This document shows positions 1 to 5,766 of a DNA stretch of 6,632 nt, in pieces; position 1 is the stretch's first letter; the number at the start of each line of letters is the position of its first letter. The notes below the pieces were generated by a model. The model was not told where the DNA came from. It saw nothing but the letters and a program-made list of their open reading frames with translations, and searched no databases. Source of the stretch: JBFYTX01 sp964442335 (GTDB lineage: Bacteria; Chloroflexota; Dehalococcoidia; Dehalococcoidales; RBG-16-60-22); NCBI GenBank assembly GCA_964442335.1, contig CAYTZI010000121.1:1-6632 (forward strand). The letters are read 5' to 3'. The position numbers were made by a program, and so were the translations under genes.

Positions 1-2
1 AA

Positions 3-191
3 CTCATAGTCCAGCGCATTTGTAACCGTATCGCTCTGATTGACCGTAGTGAAATAAGGCTTTCTGGTGAGTTGGCTGATATTGAGCGTGGTGTGAGCCA
101 TGGCGAAGTAATAATAGAAACTATGGCTCTCGTTCTTCCTCATGAAACGCCGACTTCTCTCGATCATGGTAACTCTTCGGCATCAGCTTAA
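3..191 (+). CDS. ABC transporter ATP-binding protein, C-terminal end (5' part outside window)
   Basis: This is an open frame running in from the left edge, 62 codons ending in TAA at 189-191. The first residues read LIVQRICNRIALIDRSEI, followed by RLSGELADIE. This is the pattern found just after the H-loop histidine of ABC ATPases, where (E/V)-x-x-(C/L)-(D/N)-R-(I/V)-A-(L/I)-I-(D/N)-x-G-x-I-x-x-x-G-x-x-x-(D/E)-(I/L) is typical. The Walker A, Walker B and signature motifs would lie upstream, outside the window. The tail after the conserved block (about 30 residues, ending NSSASA) is not recognisable, as is usual for these proteins. By family, the protein would power import or export across the cytoplasmic membrane together with a permease; the substrate cannot be told. 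Its stop codon overlaps the end of the convergent transporter gene. The other two plus frames are closed within the first 26 bases, which supports this frame. Confidence 0.72.
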   Translation, partial: LIVQRICNRIALIDRSEIRLSGELADIERGVSHGEVIIETMALVLPHETPTSLDHGNSSASA

Positions 192-1414
192 GCGATTTTA
201 TGCCTGGAGAATACGGGCAGGAATGCGAGTGCCGCAATTATTAGGCTGAAAAAAGCTGTGAGATAGAATACGGTTGAAATACCCAGTCCGCTACCCAGAA
301 ATCCGGAGGTAAAGGGCCCGGCAAACATGCCAATAGCATATACCGCTTGAAAGACACCCATCGCAGTTGCCTGTTGTTCTCGGGGCAAACCACGGATACT
401 GAGAACCATAAATAATGTCATAAGCACACCGCTGCCAATGCCACAGCTTATTTGAGTTATCATCAGTAATGGTATTGTGGAGATAAAAGGTACGGCTAGC
501 ATACTGCCGCCGATGAGTAATGCGCTCACGATTACCGTCGAACGGTAGCCGAATCTCTCCTGAACCCGCGCTGCACTTAGTGCCCCTAAAGCTGAAAAAG
601 CCAGGTTTATCATCGTGATGATGCCTAGGTCACTGTGGGATGCCCCGATTTCCGTCGCATAGATAGGAATGAACCCGAAGATTCCGGTAAAGACCGTAAA
701 GTTCAGCAGTATGGCAATAATGGAAACGCTTAACAGCAAGGGTCGAGTCGCTACGGATAGGAACTGTCGCCATAATGCAGTCTGCTCCCGGCTTGCTGGG
801 AGTTCCCTGGTAAACGATAAAGCCACCAAGGCGATGATGCCAAGAGAAGCGGCTATGAAAAAAGTCTGACTGAGGCCGAGACCCTCAGCTATAAATCCAC
901 CCCCGACCGTGGCAACTATTAAAGCAGCATTCTGGATGAAGTTAATCAAACCGATTGCCTTGCCGCTGCTATCCGCCGAGTAATAGGCAATAAAGTACAA
1001 GGGAAAGACCACCCATGCGGCCGCACCAATACCGGTGGTCATCCTTGATAAGAACAATAGCCAGGTAGTTGTTGATAAGCCCAGCCCAAGAGCTCCGAGA
1101 GATGTAAAAATAATGCCCCCGATGACCAGAGGTTTGCGTCTACCGAGCCTATCCGACCAGATACCAATAGGGATACGCAAGAGGACCTGAGGAATAGCAT
1201 ATGCCGAGAGCACCGTGCCCACCATATTAAGACTGGCTCCTGCCTCCTGGATGTATACCGGTAATATGGGGACATAGAGGTAAAGGCCGATCCACCAGAG
1301 AAAATTGACAATACAGAAGAAAAATATGGATTTTCGATTAGCGGTAGATAAATGGTTAGTAGAAGGAAAGTGACCTGATGGCGAAGAGGGCTCCTTGGAA
1401 AATGTACCGGGCAT
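188..1414 (-). CDS. Major facilitator superfamily (MFS) transporter, 12 transmembrane segments
   Basis: The gene encodes a 408-residue integral membrane protein with a hydrophobic profile expected for twelve helices and a more hydrophilic central linker (about residues 202-222). A hydrophilic head of about 28 residues precedes helix 1 (roughly 29-54). The loop between helices 2 and 3 carries a textbook MFS motif A, GIWSDRLGRRKP at residues 84-95, with the conserved Asp and the Arg pair. A weaker copy (RVQERFGYRS, about 283-292) sits at the matching place in the second half. Length is normal for a drug/metabolite:proton antiporter or small-molecule permease. The start is the first ATG after an in-frame stop 12 bases upstream. 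No Shine-Dalgarno sequence precedes it, so initiation may be weak or from a short leader. It is divergent from the bicupin gene and convergent with the ABC gene. Substrate is unknown; export or uptake of aromatic compounds is only a guess from the neighbourhood. Confidence 0.9.
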   Translation of the reverse strand: MPGTFSKEPSSPSGHFPSTNHLSTANRKSIFFFCIVNFLWWIGLYLYVPILPVYIQEAGASLNMVGTVLSAYAIPQVLLRIPIGIWSDRLGRRKPLVIGGIIFTSLGALGLGLSTTTWLLFLSRMTTGIGAAAWVVFPLYFIAYYSADSSGKAIGLINFIQNAALIVATVGGGFIAEGLGLSQTFFIAASLGIIALVALSFTRELPASREQTALWRQFLSVATRPLLLSVSIIAILLNFTVFTGIFGFIPIYATEIGASHSDLGIITMINLAFSALGALSAARVQERFGYRSTVIVSALLIGGSMLAVPFISTIPLLMITQISCGIGSGVLMTLFMVLSIRGLPREQQATAMGVFQAVYAIGMFAGPFTSGFLGSGLGISTVFYLTAFFSLIIAALAFLPVFSRHKIA

Positions 1415-1450
1415 GTGAACATTTTATCATACTTGGAGTGGGACGCATGT

Positions 1451-1456
1451 ATTATA
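1451..1456 (-). promoter_or_regulatory. Candidate -10 box for the MFS gene
   Basis: Read on the minus strand this is a perfect TATAAT, which would place transcription start about 30 bases before the MFS ATG. No good -35 lies 16-18 bases upstream (CGGTTG or CCGGTT at best), so the call rests on the -10 alone. A second box, TATGAT, lies only about 10 bases before the ATG and would give an almost leaderless message. Confidence 0.28.
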
Positions 1457-1492
1457 CTCTATTCTGGCAACCCAACCGGCGATGGCATATAA

Positions 1493-1507
1493 GAGCTTCC
1501 CAAGCTC
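1493..1507. repeat. Short perfect inverted repeat (hairpin)
   Basis: GAGCTT and AAGCTC form a perfect 6-bp stem around a CCC loop. Neither side has a clear run of T, so it is not a convincing terminator. It lies upstream of both divergent genes and could be a protein site or chance. Confidence 0.3.
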
Positions 1508-1561
1508 ACTAGGGGCCTCCGTCCAGCTTACTTGCATACTCTACACTTGATGAGATGCTCC

Positions 1562-1590
1562 TTGACGGGAAAGGCCGAATGATGTATCTT
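1562..1590 (+). promoter_or_regulatory. Candidate promoter for the bicupin gene
   Basis: TTGACG (1562-1567) is followed after exactly 17 bases by TATCTT (1585-1590), matching the sigma70 consensus at 5 of 6 and 4 of 6 positions. It would give a leader of about 145 bases. A second option is the perfect -35 TTGACA at 1614-1619, but only poor -10 sequences (TAAATA or AAATAT) follow at 16-17 bases. I cannot choose between them from sequence alone. Confidence 0.35.
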
Positions 1591-1722
1591 TTATAAACCC
1601 TACTGGCCACCCTTTGACAGAAGAAGACGCAATAGTAAATATTAATTGCTGGAAAAGGGCATAATACGAGAGTAGCTGCGATAGAGTTCTTTTGATTCAT
1701 AAAGTAACTTGTCAAATTGAAA

Positions 1723-1729
1723 AAGGAGG
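1723..1729 (+). promoter_or_regulatory. Ribosome binding site deciding the bicupin start
   Basis: AAGGAGG ends 10 bases before the ATG at 1740. The frame stays open upstream to a TTG at 1692, but using that start would put this strong Shine-Dalgarno inside the coding region and add 16 residues that are not part of the duplicated unit. ATG 1740 is therefore preferred; the same 10-base spacing is seen at the large-subunit gene. Confidence 0.8.
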
Positions 1730-1739
1730 CTATAAACAA

Positions 1740-2831
1740 ATGGGAAAATACGCGAAATATGTTAACGATTTAAGACTCTGGACGGAGATTGTACGCCCGT
1801 CGTATCGCGGTAAGATTGCCGATTTTTCCCTTATCTTTGATCAGAAGGTCTTCCCGGAGGCTAAAATCTGGGTTGAGAATTTCCATATCTACGCGCCGGG
1901 TTCCGGCGCCATGGTCCCCGGCGAACTGCCAATAATAGTTAATGGCGAAGAGATACCCGGCAGCGGCGACGGCGGACAGCATGCGCACCCCGACTTCGAC
2001 GAACTCTTTCTTTTTTTCGGCAGCAATCCGCACGATGTCCTGTCCTTGGGAGGCGAAGTGGAGTTCTGGCTGGGCGAAGGAGAAGATGCACAGAAATTTA
2101 TCGCCAGGACACCGACGGCTGAGTGGGTACCACGTGGTGTGGCGCATAACCCGCACTATTTTACCAAGGTCGCCAGCCGCGAGAGACCTATCATCGAAAT
2201 GGCCATCGCCATGACACCCAAGTATAACCTTTCTTCCGCCACTTCCAGCCTGACTCCGCTGCCACCGGCTTTTTCCTTTGAAAAAGTAGGGCATGAGCAA
2301 AAGGGTAAGGGGCTTTATACAAAATATGTTAATGAAGTGAAGTTAGCCACAGACCGTTTGTTCCCATATCATCGCGGCAAGATAGCAGTGCCGACCCTCA
2401 TGTTCGATAAGACTAATTATCCGGACACTAAAATCTGGGTCGAGATTTTCCACGTGTACGCCTCGGGATCTGGAATAGGACTCCCCTCCCTCGAGCCAAC
2501 CATTATCAAGGGCATCGGAGCGGCAGACGGCGGTGAGGGCGGCGGCCATGCCCACAACTTCGACGAACTCTTTCTTTTTATCGGGCTGGACCCGCATGAC
2601 ACGCTGAATCTTGGGGGTGAAGTTGAGTTCTGGTTGGGCGAGGGAGATGAGGCGGAAAAATTTGTCACCACCAAAGCGACGGCTGAATGGGTCCCGGCAA
2701 ATGTGGTACATAATCCACACTATTTCAGAAGGGTTGATAGACCCTTCCTAATGGTGGTTATCGCAATGACGTCTGAATATGCCGTTGGCGATATGCGTTT
2801 CACGCCATTACCACCAGGCTTTAAAGTTTAA
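1740..2831 (+). CDS. Two-domain cupin protein (bicupin) of unknown function
   Basis: The gene encodes a soluble 363-residue protein without signal peptide, made of two similar halves (about 1-180 and 190-363). Each half starts with a KYVN motif, passes through KIWVE-x-FH(I/V)YA-x-GSG and EVEFWLGEG, and ends with TPLPP-x-F. Both halves carry a complete cupin metal site. In the first, H81, H83 and E88 (GGQHAHPDFDE) join with H136 (PRGVAH). In the second, H270, H272 and E276 (GGGHAHNFDE) join with H324 (PANVVH). The first motif has one extra residue between the His pair and the Glu, and the second domain has Asn where cupins usually have Gly. Cupins with this His3-Glu set commonly bind Fe, Mn, Ni or Zn, and include dioxygenases, isomerases, decarboxylases and hydrolases. 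The gene lies 327 bp upstream of the transhydroxylase-type operon, same strand. A role in polyphenol metabolism is inferred from position only; oxygen-dependent ring cleavage would be unexpected next to an anaerobic enzyme. Confidence 0.85.
   Translation: MGKYAKYVNDLRLWTEIVRPSYRGKIADFSLIFDQKVFPEAKIWVENFHIYAPGSGAMVPGELPIIVNGEEIPGSGDGGQHAHPDFDELFLFFGSNPHDVLSLGGEVEFWLGEGEDAQKFIARTPTAEWVPRGVAHNPHYFTKVASRERPIIEMAIAMTPKYNLSSATSSLTPLPPAFSFEKVGHEQKGKGLYTKYVNEVKLATDRLFPYHRGKIAVPTLMFDKTNYPDTKIWVEIFHVYASGSGIGLPSLEPTIIKGIGAADGGEGGGHAHNFDELFLFIGLDPHDTLNLGGEVEFWLGEGDEAEKFVTTKATAEWVPANVVHNPHYFRRVDRPFLMVVIAMTSEYAVGDMRFTPLPPGFKV
1993..2015 (+). repeat. 23-bp exact repeat, copy 1 (first cupin domain)
   Basis: This stretch encodes the FDELFLF segment of the first metal motif and is identical, base for base, to 2557-2579 in the second domain, including all third codon positions of seven codons. 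Other conserved segments of the two halves (for example the EVEFWLGEG coding stretch) differ at several synonymous sites. Confidence 0.85.
2557..2579 (+). repeat. 23-bp exact repeat, copy 2 (second cupin domain)
   Basis: This is the partner of 1993-2015, in the same reading frame and at the same place in the second cupin domain. The copies lie 564 bp apart as direct repeats, so recombination between them would delete 188 codons and leave a single-cupin gene in frame. Confidence 0.85.
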
Positions 2832-2906
2832 TCTGGACTGATGAACAACAAAACGCCGTTGTTATATCCGATGTAATTTGTCCGGTCTTTTTAACCACCC
2901 GGCATA

Positions 2907-2939
2907 TTGATTAACTGTGATTTTATGGTATGATATACT
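2907..2939 (+). promoter_or_regulatory. Candidate sigma70-type promoter(s) for the athLS operon
   Basis: Two overlapping readings are possible: TTGATT (2907-2912), 16 bases, TATGAT (2929-2934); or TTAACT (2911-2916), 17 bases, TATACT (2934-2939). Either puts the transcription start at about 2941-2947, beside the palindrome, and gives a leader of about 215 bases to the ATG at 3159. This is the best promoter match in the window. Confidence 0.5.
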
Positions 2940-2946
2940 GCAAATA

Positions 2947-2958
2947 GTCGTATACGAC
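2947..2958. promoter_or_regulatory. Perfect 12-bp palindrome, likely operator
   Basis: GTCGTATACGAC reads the same on both strands. It begins 7 bases after the TATACT -10 box, over or just after the predicted start of transcription, which is where a repressor blocking RNA polymerase commonly binds. No second exact copy was found in the window; AATACGAG at 1663-1670 resembles only one half. The binding protein is not encoded here. Confidence 0.45.
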
Positions 2959-3011
2959 ATTAATATTCTTTAGTGACGGTTGTAATAGCGTGGAAACAGG
3001 GGAAAAAGCTT

Positions 3012-3090
3012 TGAACTTACGAAAAATAAACGTTGACATCGAACGTCAAATGGTAGAGTACTAATATACAAAATTATGTAAGCAAGTTCA
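3012..3090 (+). promoter_or_regulatory. Leader inverted repeats upstream of the large-subunit gene
   Basis: TGAACTT (3012-3018) pairs with AAGTTCA (3084-3090), enclosing a smaller inverted repeat TTGAC (3033-3037) / GTCAA (3045-3049) with a 7-base loop. An overlapping alternative, ACGTT (3030-3034) / AACGT (3042-3046), also has a 7-base loop and excludes the first. Such competing stems could act on the message or be protein sites. The region is AT-rich, so chance pairing is a real possibility. Confidence 0.25.
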
Positions 3091-3141
3091 CTGTTTTATC
3101 GTTATGAATCTTAACTAAACGGTATTTAAAAATAACAAAGC

Positions 3142-3148
3142 AGGAGGG
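3142..3148 (+). promoter_or_regulatory. Ribosome binding site of the large-subunit gene
   Basis: AGGAGGG ends 10 bases before the ATG at 3159 and fixes that start. The protein then begins MAYTKNGEQI, close to where family members begin. Confidence 0.85.
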
Positions 3149-3158
3149 TAGATAAATT

Positions 3159-5747
3159 ATGGCCTACACCAAAAACGGCGAACAGATACTTACTACCTGC
3201 ACTACAGGAGGGCCTGTTAATGTCTATGTTAAGGAGGGGAAGATAACGCGCATTGAACCGCTGGAACTCAGCAAAGATGACGCAACATGGGTCATCGAGG
3301 CGCGCGGCAAGAAATTCTCCCCGGAAAATAGGGCAAGGGTCTCCTCCTATGCTCTGGCGGAAAGGTCGAGAATATACGGTACCAGCCGCATTCTGCATCC
3401 GCTTTTAAGAGAGGACTTTAATCTTAAGGGAGACAGGAAGCAGGTAAACAGGGGCAAATCAGGCTATAAGGAAATAAGCTGGGAAAAAGCTCTCGATATC
3501 CTCGGCGAGGAAATAATACGCATACGCACCACTTACGGTCCGGGAGCTATGTTAAGTACGCCTGATTCGCACCATAACTGGGGTAACATCGGGTATCGTC
3601 ACAGCACTTATTTCAGATTTATGAACATCCTAGGCTATACCTATGCCGACCATAACCCGGACAGCTGGGAAGGCTGGCACTGGGGCGCTATGCATAACTG
3701 GGGCTTCTCCTGGAGGCTCGGGATACCCGGGCAATATGACCTCCTCGAAGACGCTCTGAAAAATACCGAGATGATCGTTTACTGGTCGAGCGACCCCTCT
3801 ACAACCAGCGGCATCTATGCCGGGCAGGAATCGGCTATCAGGCGCCAGTGGCTTAGAGACCTCGGCATCAAAATGGTCTTTATCGATCCATTCTTTAACT
3901 TCACCGCAATGAACTATTCCGATAAGTGGTTCGCTCCCAGGCCGGGTACTGATACTGCTTTCGCCGCGGCAATCGCTTATGTCTGGCTAACAGAAAGTCT
4001 TTACGATAAAGAATATGTTAAAACACGCACTTACGGTTTTGATAAATGGTGCGATTATCTTCTAGGCAAGGATGACGGTATCGCCAAGACCCCGGAATGG
4101 GCCCAGAAAGAATCCCTGATACCGGCACGTGAAATCAGGGCGCTGGCGAGGGAATGGGGCAAAAAGAAGACCATGCTGGCGGCCGGAGGTCTCGGTGGCT
4201 GGGGAGGCGCCTGCCGCACTGCCTACGGCACCGAATGGGCCAGGATGATGGTGCTGCTTGCCTCTATGCAGGGCCTAGGGAAACCGGGCAGCAACATCTG
4301 GTCGACCACCGGCGGCGCCCCATATAACGGCGATTTCCTCTTTCCGGGATACGCTGAAGGCGGTATTTCCGGCGACCCTGCCAACTCCGCTTCCGCGTAT
4401 CAATGGATTCCCCGTGGCATAACCGCCCATCCAACTAGTTCCGCATTGAACAATCCCGGCGGCCAGCATATCCCCAGAATCCTGGTGCCGGAATGCATCA
4501 TGGATCCTCCCCAGTACTGGCGGGGAAAGGGCTTCTGCGGTAACTCCACCGAGACCCAGTTCACGCAATATAAATATCCTGAAGACGGGTATTCACCTCT
4601 GAAAATGTTCTGGCGTTACGGCGGGGCTTATATCGGCACGATGAACAATACCAACCGCTGGGTCAAGATGTACCAGCATCCCAATCTTGAATTCGTCGTC
4701 AATCAATCGATTTACCTGGAAGGTGAAGCTAAATTCGCCGACCTGATTCTGCCGGCCTGCTCCAACTTTGAAAGATGGGACATCAGCGAAGCGGCTAATT
4801 GCTCCGGTTATATTCCTCATTCGTCTTATGGATGCAACCGCCGCATGATCATCTTCCAGAAGAAATGTATCGAGCCGCTCGGTGAGTCCAAATCCGATTA
4901 TGATATCTTCGCCATGGTGGCCAAGAGGCTCGGGTTCTACGAGAAGTTTTCCGAAGGCGGTTTGACCGAGCTTGATTGGGTCAAGAGAATGTTCAATGCC
5001 AGCGACCTGCCGAAGTATATCACCTGGGATGAGTTTGACAAAAAGGGGTATTTCATCGTCCCGCTCCCGGAAAACTACAAGCCGGCTCCATCATTGAGAT
5101 GGTTTGCCGAGAACAGGAAAAAGGATGACATCGATTGGGGGCCCATCGGCGGCGCTATACAGGGACTCCCGGATGCTGTAGGGCACATCGATACTCAGTC
5201 GGGCTTAATTGAATTCGAATCGCAAAGTCTCAAGCGTTTCGACCCGAACGATAAAGAGAGGCCGCCCGTTGCCAAATATATCCCTTCCTGGGAAGGGCAT
5301 CGTACTCGGGTGTTGTATAAAAAGTATCCGCTGCACCTCATTTCGCCCCATCCAGCTTATAGCTTCCATACAATGTATGATGCCAAGGGATGCTGGATAA
5401 ACGAGATACCGGAACACCGTGTCAAGATGGCGGACGGACGTTATTACTGGGTTATACGTATCAATCCTGAAGATGCCAAAAAGAGGGGCATTAAAGAGGG
5501 AGATATCGTAAAAGCCTTTAACGATAGGGGTGAAGTGCTGCTGGCTGCCCAGGTCACCGGACGCGTACCACCTGGAGTGGTTCATTCCTATGAGTCATGC
5601 TCTATCTACGAACCTACCGGTAAGCCAGGTGAATCTGCTGATAAAGGCGGGTGCATCAACCTGCTGACAAATCATCGTTTCATCTCCAAGAATGCCTGTG
5701 GGATGGCTTCGAACTCGGCTCTGGTCGAAGTAGAAAAATGGAAGTAG
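3159..5747 (+). CDS. athL: Transhydroxylase-type molybdopterin oxidoreductase, large (catalytic) subunit
   Basis: The 862-residue protein belongs to the DMSO-reductase family and matches the large subunit of pyrogallol-phloroglucinol transhydroxylase (about 875 residues in P. acidigallici). That enzyme moves a hydroxyl from 1,2,3,5-tetrahydroxybenzene to pyrogallol, yielding phloroglucinol, with no net redox change. Like the family it lacks the N-terminal Fe-S cysteine motif and any Tat signal, so it should be cytoplasmic. NPDSWEGWHWG (166-176) supplies S169, the expected Mo ligand, with D168 and W170. H138, R147, W348, Y398 and the pair C548/Y551 (NCSGY) fall at a steady small offset from the active-site residues I recall for P. 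acidigallici (H144, R153, D174, S175, W176, W354, Y404, C557, Y560). The C-terminal dinucleotide-binding domain starts near 722 (YPLHLISPHP). The small-subunit gene follows after 19 bp. Resorcinol hydroxylase is a close relative, so the exact substrate remains open; the family call is firm. Confidence 0.93.
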   Translation: MAYTKNGEQILTTCTTGGPVNVYVKEGKITRIEPLELSKDDATWVIEARGKKFSPENRARVSSYALAERSRIYGTSRILHPLLREDFNLKGDRKQVNRGKSGYKEISWEKALDILGEEIIRIRTTYGPGAMLSTPDSHHNWGNIGYRHSTYFRFMNILGYTYADHNPDSWEGWHWGAMHNWGFSWRLGIPGQYDLLEDALKNTEMIVYWSSDPSTTSGIYAGQESAIRRQWLRDLGIKMVFIDPFFNFTAMNYSDKWFAPRPGTDTAFAAAIAYVWLTESLYDKEYVKTRTYGFDKWCDYLLGKDDGIAKTPEWAQKESLIPAREIRALAREWGKKKTMLAAGGLGGWGGACRTAYGTEWARMMVLLASMQGLGKPGSNIWSTTGGAPYNGDFLFPGYAEGGISGDPANSASAYQWIPRGITAHPTSSALNNPGGQHIPRILVPECIMDPPQYWRGKGFCGNSTETQFTQYKYPEDGYSPLKMFWRYGGAYIGTMNNTNRWVKMYQHPNLEFVVNQSIYLEGEAKFADLILPACSNFERWDISEAANCSGYIPHSSYGCNRRMIIFQKKCIEPLGESKSDYDIFAMVAKRLGFYEKFSEGGLTELDWVKRMFNASDLPKYITWDEFDKKGYFIVPLPENYKPAPSLRWFAENRKKDDIDWGPIGGAIQGLPDAVGHIDTQSGLIEFESQSLKRFDPNDKERPPVAKYIPSWEGHRTRVLYKKYPLHLISPHPAYSFHTMYDAKGCWINEIPEHRVKMADGRYYWVIRINPEDAKKRGIKEGDIVKAFNDRGEVLLAAQVTGRVPPGVVHSYESCSIYEPTGKPGESADKGGCINLLTNHRFISKNACGMASNSALVEVEKWK

Positions 5748-5753
5748 AGTAAC

Positions 5754-5759
5754 GGAGGG
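5754..5759 (+). promoter_or_regulatory. Ribosome binding site of the small-subunit gene
   Basis: GGAGGG lies in the 19-bp gap between the two subunit genes, 7 bases before ATG 5767. With no room for a promoter or terminator, the two genes are surely cotranscribed. Confidence 0.8.
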
Positions 5760-5766
5760 TAGAAAT

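Larger units (their letters stand above)
1415..1739. other. Divergent intergenic region between MFS gene and bicupin gene
   Basis: These 325 bases separate the two divergent start codons. I see no convincing gene in it: a minus-strand frame crosses 1509-1739 but runs from inside the bicupin's ribosome binding site and resembles no known protein. What it does hold is a TATAAT on the minus strand, a 6-bp perfect hairpin at 1493-1507, two sigma70-like -35 candidates on the plus strand (1562 and 1614), and the bicupin ribosome binding site. TTTGACA at 1613-1619 is repeated inverted as TGTCAAA at 1710-1716, about 90 bp apart, which could be chance. Confidence 0.6.
2832..3158 (+). other. Intergenic region with promoter, palindrome and structured leader
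   Basis: These 327 bases between the bicupin and the large-subunit gene are AT-rich compared with the flanking genes. There is no convincing terminator after the bicupin: AACAAC/GTTGTT at 2844-2863 can pair around 8 bases but is weak and has no T-run. The middle holds a sigma70-like promoter and a perfect palindrome, and the last 150 bases a leader with inverted repeats and a tiny open frame (3011-3064, 17 codons from TTG, preceded by AGGGG). No RNA family was recognised. Confidence 0.6.

Noticed and set aside
1509..1739. Minus-strand open frame of 76 codons in the divergent intergenic region
   Set aside because: It begins opposite the bicupin ribosome binding site, has no ribosome binding site of its own, resembles no known family and is rich in residues typical of random AT-rich translation.
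1692..1739. Longer bicupin start at TTG 1692
   Set aside because: A strong AAGGAGG at 1723-1729 would lie inside the gene, and the extra 16 residues have no counterpart in the second repeat.
1770..2300. Long minus-strand open frames opposite the bicupin (also 2343-2720 and 2417-2674)
   Set aside because: They are antisense shadows of a clearly coding frame with two cupin motifs; their translations show no domain.
2844..2863. Hairpin AACAAC/GTTGTT as terminator of the bicupin transcript
   Set aside because: Only six weak pairs with an 8-base loop and no T-run after it. The CCGG/CCGG pair at 2882-2902 is also too short, and its T-run lies inside the loop.
3011..3064. 17-codon frame in the athL leader as a real gene
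   Set aside because: A TTG start, a weak ribosome binding site and such a short length are not enough to annotate it; it is kept only as a finding.
3159..5747. Acetylene hydratase as the identity of the large subunit
   Set aside because: That related enzyme is a single subunit with its own N-terminal Fe-S cysteine motif; this protein lacks the motif and is paired with a three-cluster small subunit, as in transhydroxylase and resorcinol hydroxylase.
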